A stretch of DNA of 10,535 nucleotides, from positions 1,140,420-1,150,954 of the forward strand of contig MU646349.1 in NCBI GenBank assembly GCA_026770585.1. Direction: 5' to 3'. The position numbers were made by a program, and so were the translations under genes. Position 1 is the stretch's first letter. The number at the start of each line of letters is the position of its first letter. The notes beneath the pieces are model-generated. The model was not told the DNA's origin. It worked only from the letters and a program-made list of their open reading frames with translations, and searched no databases. Shown one piece after another: positions 1 through 7,614 of this stretch. The DNA comes from Baffinella frigidus (taxonomy: Eukaryota; Cryptophyceae; Cryptomonadales; Baffinellaceae).

Positions 1-130
1 GAGACGGGATTAACTCAGGGAGAGCTAAGGTATGACTGCCGCGTGACCTAGGGCCTCGCCCCCTTCTCTCCTGTTCCTGCCGCTCAACCTTGCTGCACAA
101 TTCTCGATGGCGGTTCAAATCAGATGCCTT

Positions 131-302
131 CCACGCAAGAGTGTAGGGCAGAGTGACCCACAGGAGAAATAGTAGAATTCTACTATTTCTTAAGTTCATA
201 AGTGGACATTCTTCCCACAGAAAAATCGAAAATTCGGAAAGTTGTTACACATTCCGTGTGAACTGGCTTGTTTTCCCAGGTCAGCCCTACACTCTTGCGT
301 GG
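131..302. mobile_element. 172-bp inverted-repeat element with central palindrome
   Basis: Positions 131-149 and 284-302 are perfect 19-bp inverted repeats starting CCACGCAAG. Inside is a perfect 26-bp palindrome (165-190) centred on GAATTC. Removing 131-302 joins GGTTCAAATC-type sequence to AACGCAACTG, matching the uninterrupted paralogous copy at about 603-640, so this looks like an insertion. Both flanks carry TT, a possible 2-bp duplication. No coding capacity. Confidence 0.65.
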
Positions 303-351
303 TTCCGATAACGCAACTGTTTCAGTTATGTTCCGAAATGGAGTTGTGTAT

Positions 352-563
352 CCACTCGAGGCTAGAAATGGGACCATTTTAAAATAGGGGTTCTGTTACA
401 AGTGAAGGGGGGGAAAGAGATGTGTAGTAACTTTCACACGAATAGGGGCGTTTGGTCACGTATCTCGCGTTGTGACGCGAGATACGTGACCAAGCCTGCC
501 CGCGACTGGTACTAAATTTAACAACCTCACATTTAAAATGGTCTCATTTCTAGCCTCGAGTGG
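352..563. mobile_element. 212-bp inverted-repeat element
   Basis: Positions 352-380 (CCACTCGAGGCTAG...) and 535-563 are 29-bp inverted repeats with one mismatch. A second, perfect hairpin lies inside: 452-470 and 475-493 are 19-bp arms with a 4-base TGTG loop. No clear target duplication is seen and no protein is encoded. Probably a miniature inverted-repeat element. Confidence 0.6.
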
Positions 564-629
564 TCCATCTTGCTGCGCATTTGTCGTCAATTCTCGACGG
601 TGGTTCAAATCCAATACCGTGAGATACGC

Positions 630-705
630 AACTGATTCAGTTATGTTCAACTGATTCAGTTATGTTCAACTGATTCAGTTATGTTCAACTGATTCAGTTA
701 TGTTC
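630..705. repeat. Four 19-bp tandem repeats
   Basis: Four identical units AACTGATTCAGTTATGTTC occupy 630-648, 649-667, 668-686 and 687-705. The core TAACTGATTCAGTTA, present in related copies nearby, is a near-perfect palindrome around one central base. Confidence 0.92.
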
Positions 706-708
706 AAA

Positions 709-1040
709 TACCGTGAGATACGTAACTGATTCAGTTATGATCCAATAGAGCGATTCCGGGAAATGTCGGCCGCTTTTCCGTTTGCAGATTTCCCGGTTTG
801 CCGGTTTTACAAGTCCCTGTACTGTTTTCAAGCCGTACCAGGAACAGGATGATCACAGGATTAGTACCTGGCACGTCCATTTTACATTGGTAAAACGGAC
901 TTGTAAAACGGGCAAACCGGCAAACCGGCAAACCGGCAAACCGAAAAGCGGCCAACATTTACCGGAGTCGCTCTACCGTGAGATACGTAACTGATTCAGT
1001 TATGATCCAATACCGTGTCATACGCAACTGATTCAGTTAT
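709..1040. repeat. 37-bp tandem repeat family interrupted by an insertion
   Basis: Identical 37-bp units beginning TACCGTGAGATACG lie at 709-745 and 974-1010, with a diverged third unit from 1011. Related sequence is at 616-648. The first two units are separated only by the 226-bp insertion at 748-973, so they were originally adjacent. Confidence 0.85.
748..973. mobile_element. 226-bp TA-flanked inverted-repeat element
   Basis: The ends are GAGCGATTCCGG... and ...CCGGAGTCGCTC, inverted repeats of roughly 70-75 bp with scattered mismatches and copy-number differences in a CAAACCGG motif. TA at 746-747 and 974-975 flanks it. The empty site reads GATCCAATACCGTG and is present at about 1004-1017. 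TA duplication and long inverted repeats suit a Tc1/mariner-like non-autonomous element. No transposase. Confidence 0.82.
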
Positions 1041-1105
1041 GAGGTTTGGTCTGAACACCCTTCCCGGTCGACCAGGGACGGAGGAGTTACCCTTCCCGAC
1101 CGGTA

Positions 1106-1175
1106 TTGCTAAACCCTGAAACCCGAAAGTCTTGCTAACCACCGAAACCCGAAAGTCTTGCTAACCCCTGAAATT
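1106..1175. repeat. 26-bp tandem repeats
   Basis: Units at 1106-1131 and 1132-1157 (TTGCTAA...GAAACCCGAAAGTC) are followed by a partial third unit from 1158. A diverged relative is near 1266-1312. Nothing gene-like is recognisable between 1176 and 1431 apart from short overlapping reading frames with no domain. Confidence 0.75.
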
Positions 1176-1431
1176 CACTGTTACTTCTTAAGTTAACAGA
1201 GGTTCCACTTTTGCTTTGAGACGTTCCACTCTCGACTTTTGTCTCGGTGGGCCGCGCTCTTACAAGAGGAACCCGAAAGTTTTGTAATTCCCTGAAAATC
1301 GAAAGTCGTCGAAAGACAATCCGCCCTTGCCTCGCACCGTCATCCTTGCGTGAAACTATCCATGAAGTTTCTAGAAATCGATGCTGCTCTCGAGTGAGCC
1401 GTGCTTGCGACTGGCGCAATGAATTCCTCAA

Positions 1432-1591
1432 TCCTAAACCCTAAACCCTAAACCCTAAACCCTAAACCCTAAACCCTAAACCCTAAACCCTAAACCTAAA
1501 CCCTAAACCCTAAACCCCAAACCCTGAACCCTGAACCCTAAACCCTAAACCCCAACCCCCAAACCCTCCCCTAAACCCCAACCCCCAAACC
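1432..1591. repeat. CCCTAAA telomere-like array
   Basis: About 160 bp of CCCTAAA heptamers, near perfect at 1432-1520, then degenerating to CCCCAAA and CCCTGAA. It ends AAACCAG|GGGCC, which resembles the 3' splice site of the Armadillo-gene intron, but I find no convincing exon on either side. Confidence 0.9.
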
Positions 1592-1651
1592 AGGGGCCAG
1601 ACAGCGTGGAACGGGGCACGGGGAGTCGAGGTGCGGAAGCGGTAGTGTGAG

Positions 1652-1788
1652 GACTAGGTCCCAATTGCTCGACTGTATTTGGGGTAAGCTGGGTCCCAGT
1701 TGCTCGACTGTATTCGGGGTAACTAGGTCCCAATAGCCCGACTGTATTCGGGGTAACTAGGTCCCAATAGCCCGACTGTTTTCGGGGT
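1652..1788. repeat. Four 34-35-bp tandem repeats
   Basis: Units at 1652-1685, 1686-1720, 1721-1754 and 1755-1788 share AGGTCCCAAT and CGACTGTATTCGGGGT. The last two copies are the most similar. Confidence 0.9.
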
Positions 1789-1841
1789 AAGCTCCTTCAC
1801 AGAGGCCTTCACAGTGAGATCCTATCCGCGTGCCTCAGGCT

Positions 1842-1965
1842 TTACAGGAGTACCTCGCTCATCAGAAACCAACCCCCCCACCAGGACCACCGTAGGGCCT
1901 TAGGCATGGTCCTACTGTAGGTTCCTAGGGGGCGGTGATTTCTTATGGGCGAGGTTCCTCTGTAA
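1842..1965. mobile_element. MITE family 1, copy A
   Basis: The terminal inverted repeat runs TTACAGGAGTACCTCGCTCA at the left and ends in ...GGGCGAGGTTCCTCTGTAA. The core carries CCACCGTAGGGCC and CTACTGTAGG. TA at both ends (1843-1844, 1963-1964) fits a TA target duplication. No coding capacity. Confidence 0.8.
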
Positions 1966-2103
1966 GTGCAGAGAGACGCGGGCGACTCTGTGTGGGTATC
2001 TAGGCTCTAAGGGCATCTAAGGACGCAAGGTTATGAGGACGTCGGCGTAGATTCACTTAAGCCTCCTTAAGTACATTCACTTAGGCCGTCTAAGTAGAGA
2101 GGC

Positions 2104-2145
2104 TGCGCGGTTGTGTGTGGCTGCTCGGTTGCACACAACCGCGCA
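2104..2145. repeat. 14-bp perfect hairpin
   Basis: TGCGCGGTTGTGTG (2104-2117) is the exact reverse complement of 2132-2145, with a 14-base loop. Role unknown. The surrounding 1966-2168 has short TTAAG/CTTAGG motifs but no gene that I can recognise. Confidence 0.75.
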
Positions 2146-2168
2146 ACGGGCAAGCTAAGACCCTAGTG

Positions 2169-2290
2169 TACAGGGGTACCTCGCTCATAAGAAACCGCAC
2201 CCCCCTAGGACCCTACAGTAGGACCATGCCTAGGGTCCTATGGTGGTCCTAGGGGGGGGGGCGGTTTCTTATGAGCGAGGTACACCTGTA
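2169..2290. mobile_element. MITE family 1, copy B
   Basis: A 122-bp element starting TACAGGGGTACCTCGCTCAT and ending with its near-perfect inverted copy. It includes the GAAACCGC...GCGGTTTC arms, a run of G, and a CCTAGG-containing core. TA lies at both ends. Confidence 0.88.
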
Positions 2291-2399
2291 GGTCGATACT
2301 TGAGGTGGTGGTAGCAGTGGGGGTAGGCGTTAGGTTTCAGTTGAGGTACTTGTACAGGTAAGTGTGCGCGGGTCTCGATCTGTATCCCCTCTTCACGAG

Positions 2400-2524
2400 C
2401 CTCTGCACTGGAGAGCGAAACGCGATCCGAAAGCAAAAATGCTTTCTCTGCAGATCCCTTCTACGGAACGGCGTGTCGTTGGGCTATGTTGGGAGAAATT
2501 AAAACCTAAAGGACCTAAAGGATC
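2400..2524. repeat. Dispersed repeat, copy 1
   Basis: This region resembles 3143-3254 in order: CCTCTG(C/T)AC, GATCCGAAAG, TTCTNCAGA, TATGTTGGGAG, then ACCTAAAGGACCTAAAGGA. A short third relative is at about 8052-8100 (CCATTCTGCAGAACAAGTTC). Open frames across it differ between copies, so I do not call it coding. Positions 2525-2750 hold nothing else that I can recognise. Confidence 0.6.
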
Positions 2525-2777
2525 AGGATGTGCGTCCAAGGACGGTTGGGTGCATCGTGTTGTGTGGAACAGCCCGCTAGGAACACGCAAGGCAGTCACG
2601 ACCGACCGTCTGGCTTCGGCGCCGTTCACAAGGACGGTCCTTGGACGGTGCATCGCTGGTGCAGAGTGTGAATACATCACGTGCATGGTTTACATGTACC
2701 TCATTTAGCGGCAATCCCTTCAAATACATGTAACTTACCGTGTATTCCCCTCAAACCCCACGCAAATTAATAGAGTA

Positions 2778-2909
2778 ACGGCCTGAAAATGGGGTAGTTA
2801 GGCCTACGGCATTGCCTAGGACCTCCTACCGTAGGCCGAGACTTTTTGGTCCTAGGATCCCTCGGCCTATGGTAGGAGGTCCTAGGCAATGCCGTATGCC
2901 TCGGGCCGT
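2778..2909. mobile_element. Hairpin element, candidate MITE family 3
   Basis: Positions 2801-2840 and 2861-2900 are 40-bp inverted repeats with two mismatches and a 20-base spacer. The outer ACGGCC (2778-2783) and GGCCGT (2904-2909) are also inverted and flanked by TA at 2776-2777 and 2910-2911. A 13-bp direct repeat AAACCCCACGCAA lies further out (2753-2765 and 2919-2931). The exact boundary is therefore uncertain. Confidence 0.65.
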
Positions 2910-2953
2910 TAGCCTATGAAACCCCACGCAAGTGTTGAGACGCGCCGGCTCCT

Positions 2954-2989
2954 CCGGGGCTGCGCCCAAGCCCCTGCGGGAAACCGATA
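2954..2989. repeat. 36-bp repeat split from its continuation by MITE copy C
   Basis: CCGGGGCTGCGCCCAAGC followed by AAACCGATA recurs at 3257-3292 with few differences. In this copy the final TA is where MITE copy C begins, so 3257-3292 approximates the empty target. Confidence 0.8.
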
Positions 2990-3115
2990 CAGGGGTAAAT
3001 CGCTCGAAAGAAACGCCCACCCCCTTAGGGTTCCCACATGGCCCTAGGCATACAGTGTCGTCCTACTGTTCGGTCCTAGGGGTGGTTGGTTTCTTATGAA
3101 CGAGGCACCCCTATA
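2988..3115. mobile_element. MITE family 1, copy C
   Basis: A 128-bp diverged copy beginning TACAGGGG and ending CCCCTATA, with the GAAAC...GTTTCTTATGAACGAGG arms and a CCTAGG core. TA is present at both ends. Confidence 0.8.
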
Positions 3116-3142
3116 CGCGCCAGCTGCGCTTTCTGCCGCGAT

Positions 3143-3292
3143 CCTCTGTACAGGGGGGCTTGATGTGATCCGAAAGGAAGCATGGCCTTTCTACAGAACC
3201 AGTTCCGGCGTCCGCCTATGTTGGGAGCTCGAAGAACCTAAAGGACCTAAAGGACGCCGGGGCTGCGCCCAAGCCGCTGAGGCAAACCGATA
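3143..3292. repeat. Dispersed repeat, copy 2
   Basis: This is the second copy of the repeat described at 2400-2524, continuing into the copy of the 2954-2989 repeat. Together they suggest a longer ancestral repeat of at least 150 bp. Confidence 0.6.
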
Positions 3293-3399
3293 TCGGGAAC
3301 CGCGGCGCGCTCGGTTGCATCACGCTCAGCCTCGGGAGAAGGGTCATTTTCAGTCCTTGTCTCGAAGCAGGATCACGCCTTGTCCCGCAGCAGGACGAT

Positions 3400-3590
3400 T
3401 ATTGTCAAATTAAATTTAAAGATGAAATTAGAAGTGCTGATTTTTTGTTATTTGGTCGCCTAAACCTGGCGACCTAGAAAAAAAAAATGGAAAATTAACT
3501 TTAAGATCACAGGCAAATTTGGTCACGTTACCCCCAAACTGGTCAAATCAACCGAATGAAATAGACTTTTTTAAGGTACCTGCCAGGCCA
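3400..3590. other. AT-rich intergenic segment with small hairpin
   Basis: This segment is clearly more AT-rich than its surroundings. It contains a 7-bp perfect stem GGTCGCC/GGCGACC (3454-3460 and 3468-3474) with loop TAAACCT and several A or T runs. It lies upstream of the Armadillo gene and could hold promoter or 5' untranslated sequence, but I recognise no specific site. Confidence 0.4.
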
Positions 3591-3839
3591 TTTTGACAGT
3601 ATCGGAATCAGCGCCAGCGGCTGCCTCCACCCACGAGGTGCCCACCCGCTCCACCCGCCACCCCTGTCTCGCGGAGCACCGATCTGCCGCGCCCCCCTCG
3701 CAGCCCATTGAACGGTCGCTTCCAGAGCGACCTGAAGCACCAGCTGGCCAAGGCCCTTCCTACTGGGAGGGTACCAGGTGCCCCATCTGTACTCACCACA
3801 GTGCGGGGTCGGGTGCCGCGCAGAGCAACTCCTCCACCC

Positions 3840-4768
3840 ATGGTGAGCGCAGCAACGATGCGGCTGGCTCTGGCCATCGCCGCCATCTTCGCATCCGGTG
3901 TTATGCGCGGCGTCGAGGGCTCGCTGGAAGAGCGGGCCCTCAGCAGGCTCCGCTCCCTGGCCGTACCCTACATTTACCCTCCGGAGACACTTGAAGCGAT
4001 GGATGCGCGCGTGCAGCAGCCCCAAGACATTGGCGAAATCCTCAGCCTGATGGGGAGGTTCGAGTCGAGCGCGGTAGTGCAGGCTGCTGGGTGCTGGGCG
4101 CTGTACAGCCGTACGGGGGATGCGGAGAACGAGGTGGCGATTGCGGCAAAGGGGGGCATCGAGGCTATCGTGAAGGCGATGGCAGCGCACGGGTCGAACG
4201 CGGGGGTGCAGGTTGCAGGTTGCAAGGCGCTGTCGGGTCTTGCGGGGAATGCGAACAACCACCTGGCGATGGCAACGAAAGGGGGAATCGACGCTATCGT
4301 GATGGCTATGTGGACTCGCCGGTCAAACGCTGGAGTGCAGGAGGATGGGTGCAGGTAAACCCTAAAACCGTAACCCTGAACCCTAAACCCAAAACCCTAG
4401 ACCCTCAACCCTAAACCCAAGACTCTAGACCCTAAATCCTAAACCCTAAACCTTAAACCCTAAACCCTAAACCCTGAACCCTAAACCCTAAACCCTAAAC
4501 CCTAAACCCTAAACCCTAAACCCTAAAACCTAAACCCTAAAACCTACACCCTACACCCTAAACCCTAAACCCTAAACCCTGAACCCTAAACCCTAAAACA
4601 TGAACCAGGGCACTGGAAAACATCGCTTCGGATCCGAGGCTCCAGTCCCGGGTCCGGGACGCTGGCGCGGTTCCAGTGATACAAAAGACTTTCTCTGTGT
4701 TTCCGGATAATTTTTATGTTCAGAAGCACGGGAAGGGTCTCCTGGAGAAACTCCGCACCGTCAAGTGA
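3840..4768 (+). CDS. Armadillo-repeat protein, two exons (3840-4354, 4609-4768)
   Basis: Splicing joins 3840-4354 to 4609-4768 in phase 2 (tgc-ag | g-gca) and gives 224 residues ending at TGA 4766-4768. Residues 7-28 are a hydrophobic stretch with a basic start (MRLALAIAAIFASG...), resembling a signal peptide or membrane anchor. From about residue 59 there are about three Armadillo-type repeats with recurring G-V-Q-x-x-G-C-x-A-L and A-x-x-G-G-I-(E/D)-A-I-V-x-A-M motifs (near 79-88, 99-130, 141-172). Exon 2 supplies the end of the last repeat (A-L-E-N-I-A at 173-178, then D-A-G-A-V-P) and a short C-terminus. Without splicing the frame stops at TAA 4356-4358, directly after GCR where Armadillo proteins continue with A-L. 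Family knowledge: these helical repeats bind protein partners; the partner here is unknown. The start is the first ATG in frame, in a favourable context (CCACCCATGG). The frame stays open upstream to about 3600 without an ATG, so a 5' exon is possible. The next in-frame ATG is at 3858. Confidence 0.82.
4355..4608 (+). other. Intron made of CCCTAAA telomere-like repeats
   Basis: This 254-bp GT-AG intron has donor GCAG|GTAAAC and acceptor AACCAG|GG. Nearly all of it (4357-4600) is CCCTAAA heptamers with single-base variants such as CCCTGAA, CCTTAAA, CCCTAAAA and CCCTACA. It breaks the Armadillo repeat between Cys-Arg and Ala-Leu, and its removal restores the frame and the expected repeat sequence. 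The donor runs straight into the array. Seen directly: repeat, splice dinucleotides and restored domain. Inferred: that it is spliced in the cell. Confidence 0.83.
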
Positions 4769-5275
4769 GGCAGATTGAGTCCTTGACGAAAGAAAAAGTG
4801 TCGAGCGGGAAATCGTGGTAGCGGCGAAGCATTTTCAAGAGAGTTCAGCTGTCAGGTACGGCTGGCGGCAAGCACCACCCTCCTGTAGAGGGTTGTGTTT
4901 GGCCTCTGCAGGGTCGGAGGCTGGTCGGAGGCTGGTCGGAGGCTGGTCGGTCGGACGCGGTTCGTTGGCGGGCGGGGCGCAATAAAATCACTGAGAAAAT
5001 AAAAACACTGAGGAGATGAGGCCGTGCGTGGTTGCGTGGGCTGCAAGAAGGAACGCATGGTTTGTTGATCAGACGGCACGATGGAGAGGAGGTGTGAGGA
5101 GGTGGATGGTTGGCAGCGTGCAGATCAGGCAATAGTCCTGACTAACAGCCAGGACACAGTGTGTGCACACGACCGCAGAAAACACAACTCGTTGAGTGCA
5201 GGGAGAGACGTGACGGCTCCAGCCCAGGTTGCTCAAAACGTTGAGTGCAGGGACACATTTCTGAAGAGCCTTCGC
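4769..5275. other. Region downstream of the Armadillo gene
   Basis: No gene is recognisable here. It has 11-bp tandem repeats GGTCGGAGGCT (4912-4950, about 3.5 copies), an AATAAA at 4981-4986 that could be a polyadenylation signal about 210 bp after the stop, and a direct repeat CGTTGAGTGCAGGGA near 5190 and 5239. Confidence 0.5.
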
Positions 5276-5430
5276 CGGAGGGGATAGAGAGATTGATAAT
5301 TTCTTGCCAAACAACCAGCGTCAGCGCCGCACATGCTACGCATTGTGCCACTTACTGTACCCCGTGTCGGCCGCTCATACGAGCATTTTGCGGATGGATT
5401 CTAACTCCACCTCCTACGTCGGAGGGGATA
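5276..5430 (+). mobile_element. 133-bp element copy 1 with 11-bp target duplication
   Basis: The element 5287-5419 begins GAGAGATTGATAATT and ends CCACCTCCTACGT. CGGAGGGGATA lies on both sides (5276-5286 and 5420-5430). Its ends are not inverted repeats of each other. Variable-length duplications of this size suit a short retroposon-like element (inference). No reading frame of note and no poly(A) tail. Orientation is given relative to the GAGAG end. Confidence 0.78.
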
Positions 5431-5436
5431 CAATGC

Positions 5437-5472
5437 GGCCGTGTTGGTATTGACGGCCGTGTTGGCATTGAC
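5437..5472. repeat. Two 18-bp tandem repeats
   Basis: GGCCGTGTTGG(T/C)ATTGAC occurs twice in tandem in the spacer between the two inverted elements. Confidence 0.9.
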
Positions 5473-5536
5473 ACAAGACCACTCGCCCTCACGGCAGGAC
5501 CAACTATACGATTCTCAGATCCTGGATATGCCTTGA

Positions 5537-5561
5537 CAGACACCCCAGATAAGGGTGTCTG
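5537..5561. repeat. 9-bp perfect hairpin
   Basis: CAGACACCC (5537-5545) pairs with GGGTGTCTG (5553-5561) around a 7-base loop CAGATAA. Role unknown. Confidence 0.7.
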
Positions 5562-5578
5562 ACAAAAACGTTGTTATT

Positions 5579-5734
5579 TAAAAGTCCAGTTGTAGGAGGT
5601 GGAGTTAGAATCCATCTGGAAAATGCTCGTATGAGCGGCCGACACGGGGTACAGTAAGTGGCACAATGCGTAGCATGTGCGGCGCTGACGCTGGTTGTTT
5701 GGCAATAAATTATCAATCTCTCTAAAAGTCCAGT
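5579..5734 (-). mobile_element. 132-bp element copy 2, inverted, with 12-bp target duplication
   Basis: The element 5591-5722 is the reverse complement of copy 1 with three mismatches over 132 aligned bases. TAAAAGTCCAGT flanks it (5579-5590 and 5723-5734), unlike the flanks of copy 1, which indicates a separate insertion event. Confidence 0.8.
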
Positions 5735-5826
5735 ACCAGGGAAATAACCGATCAGTGTGTCGGACCCGTGTCCTGATCCGTGACCAGGACCCAACGACCA
5801 TTTGTTTTTCGCACGACTCTTTTGTC

Positions 5827-5892
5827 GAGTTTACTACACACGACGGGAAGGACGTGACCGGTCACGTGATCCCATTCGCGCGTAGTAAACTC
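5827..5892. repeat. 66-bp concentric palindrome
   Basis: The outer arms GAGTTTACTAC (5827-5837) and GTAGTAAACTC (5882-5892) and the inner perfect 16-bp palindrome ACGTGACCGGTCACGT (5852-5867) share the same centre. The intervening bases are partly complementary. A small palindromic element or regulatory site is possible. Confidence 0.7.
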
Positions 5893-6078
5893 TTTTTTTT
5901 ACATATTTTGGACGTGACACCCCGGGATACAATGTTTTAAAGCCCTAAATGTGCCTGGGTCACACGTCTCGAAATCAGGCATTTGGTCTCGCTGTGAGGG
6001 CTGGTGGGAATCTCTCAACGCACGACGTGTGGGCTGGAGGTACGTAGGGGAGGGGTCCAAATAGACGCATCTTCGAAA

Positions 6079-6310
6079 ATTGACGCAATTTTTACCACAC
6101 AAAACAAAACGTTTGAATTCCAACCAGGTACAAAAATAACAATCTCACTTTTAAGATATGTACCGAGATTCTTTTTATATCTTAAAAGTGCTTTCGGTCA
6201 GCAAATGGGGCAAAATCGGTCTTTACAACACATTCCCCGTTTACAATCACATGTAGTGCTGACACAATGAGCGATTTTGCCTGGGATTGTGTGGTAAAGA
6301 CTGCGTCAAT
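6079..6310. mobile_element. 232-bp inverted-repeat element (candidate)
   Basis: Positions 6079-6101 and 6288-6310 are 23-bp inverted repeats with two mismatches. Inside, 6146-6159 and 6177-6190 form a perfect 14-bp stem (CACTTTTAAGATAT). No clear target duplication. Short open frames cross the region (6004-6270 and 6287-6607 on +) without a recognisable domain. Confidence 0.5.
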
Positions 6311-6765
6311 TATCCCATCGCAGGATTATCGCAGGGTGTTCGAGCAAATTTTAGCGCGCCGCAGCTCGCCCAAAAAATAATTATTTCAACTTTTGAAAAC
6401 GGCAAAGATCTCACCGTGTCCTGCTCTTCAATTTGGTCTGAAGAAGCAGGGGTAAATTATTTCGTCTTCGATACTCATTTTAAGCCCAAAAACGTGCGTC
6501 AATTCATGCCCCTCCCCTTCGTACCCCATGCGTCTATGCTACGTGCAAGGAAGTTCGTCCATTGGGGATTATGGGATAGGGTTGAGGGGTTAGGTTTCAG
6601 GGTTTAGGCCCTGAAATTTCAAACTTTAGGATTTGGGATGTAGGGTTGAGGGTTGAGGGTTATGGGTTCAGGGTTCGGGATGAAGGGTTAAGGGTTCAGG
6701 GTTCAGGGTTCAGGGTTCAGGGTTCAGGGTTCTGGGTTCAGGGTTCAGGGTTCAGGGTTTGGGGT

Positions 6766-6847
6766 GTGTGAGTGCTACGCCACGAGCCTGGGCAAACAGG
6801 TTGTGAATCGCCTGTTGCCCAACAGGAGTGGTAGTGGCCAGTGGGAC
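6766..6847. other. Non-repetitive island within the telomere-like array
   Basis: About 80 bp of unique sequence interrupts the array. It contains the near-palindrome CCTGTTGCCCAACAGG. On the minus strand a CAACAG is followed by a short open stretch and then a GTAG, so a tiny exon is conceivable but unsupported. Confidence 0.35.
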
Positions 6848-7558
6848 GGGTTTCAGGGTTTAGCGAAGTGTGTAACGATGGGTGTTTAGGGTCAAAGGGT
6901 TGAGGGTCAAAGGTTGAGGTTTTGGGGGTTGGGGTTTAGGATTTAGGATTTAGGGTTTAGGGTTTAGGGTGTAGGGTGTAGGGTGAAGGGTGTGGTGTTT
7001 GGAGTTTGGGTTTTAGGGTTTCAGGGTTTGAGGTTTACATGTAGGGTAGGGTGTAGGATGTAGGGTCTGGGGTCTAGGGGGTATGGTGTTGGGTATAAAG
7101 GGTATGGGGTTGAGGTTGTAGGGTGCAGGGTGTGGGGTGAAGGGTGAAGGGTGTAGGGTGAAGGGTGTAGGGATAAGGGTTTGAGGTTGAGGGTTTAGGG
7201 TTTAGGGTTTAGTTTGTAGGATGAAGGTTGTAGGGTGTAGGGTGTAGGGTGAAAATGTTAGGGTTTGGGGTTCAGTGTTTAGGGTTTGGGTTTTGGGGTT
7301 TAGGTTTTAGGTTTTAGGGTTTAGGGTTTGATTTAGGGTGTAGGATAGAGGGTGTAGGGTGTAGGGTGTAGGGTGCAGGGTGTAGGGTGTAGGGTGTAGG
7401 TTGTAGGGTGTAGGGTGTAGGGGTTGAGTTATAGGCTGCAGGGTGCAGAGTGAAAGGTGTACGCTGTAGGGTGAAGGGTTAGGGTTTAGGGTGGAGTGTG
7501 TACTGTGTAGTGTTCAATGTGTAGTGTGTAGGATAGGGTGGAGAGTTCAGCGTTGGGT

Positions 7559-7614
7559 GTTGAGCGTTGAGCGTTGAGCGTTGAGCGTTGAGCGTTGAGC
7601 GTTGAGCGTTGAGC
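7559..7614. repeat. Eight perfect GTTGAGC heptamers
   Basis: This homogenised variant heptamer block sits inside the TTTAGGG-type array and keeps the 7-bp period. It suggests recent local expansion of a mutated telomere-like unit. Confidence 0.93.

Noticed and set aside
112-122. GGTTCAAATC, like a tRNA B box (also near 603-613)
   Set aside because: No A box, cloverleaf or terminator fits around either copy. A tRNA or tRNA-derived SINE is not supported.
630-705. Regular 19-bp repeats considered as a CRISPR array
   Set aside because: The units are directly adjacent with no unique spacers, in a eukaryotic context.
2345-2365. Strong donor-like CAG|GTAAGTG at about 2356
   Set aside because: No recognisable exon precedes it and no matching acceptor with coding sequence follows, so it is probably chance.
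2364-2708. 114-residue open frame on + resembling the one at 3096-3413
   Set aside because: The similarity comes from a dispersed DNA repeat. The frames diverge outside it, and the second starts inside a MITE.
3593-3994. 133-residue open frame on +, in another frame from the Armadillo gene
   Set aside because: Ser/Pro/Arg-rich with no motif, and it overlaps the exon that carries the Armadillo repeats in a different frame.
3543-4262. 239-residue open frame on the minus strand opposite the Armadillo gene
   Set aside because: It lies opposite a supported coding exon, is basic and Arg/His/Pro-rich with no domain, and its length follows from the GC-rich sense exon.
5286-5723. Single large element with 132-bp terminal inverted repeats
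   Set aside because: Each arm has its own, different flanking duplication, which fits two separate insertions better than one element.
6287-6607. 106-residue open frame on + with a fairly protein-like middle
   Set aside because: It starts in an inverted-repeat arm and ends in telomere-like repeats. No domain or splice structure could be recognised, so it is left uncalled.
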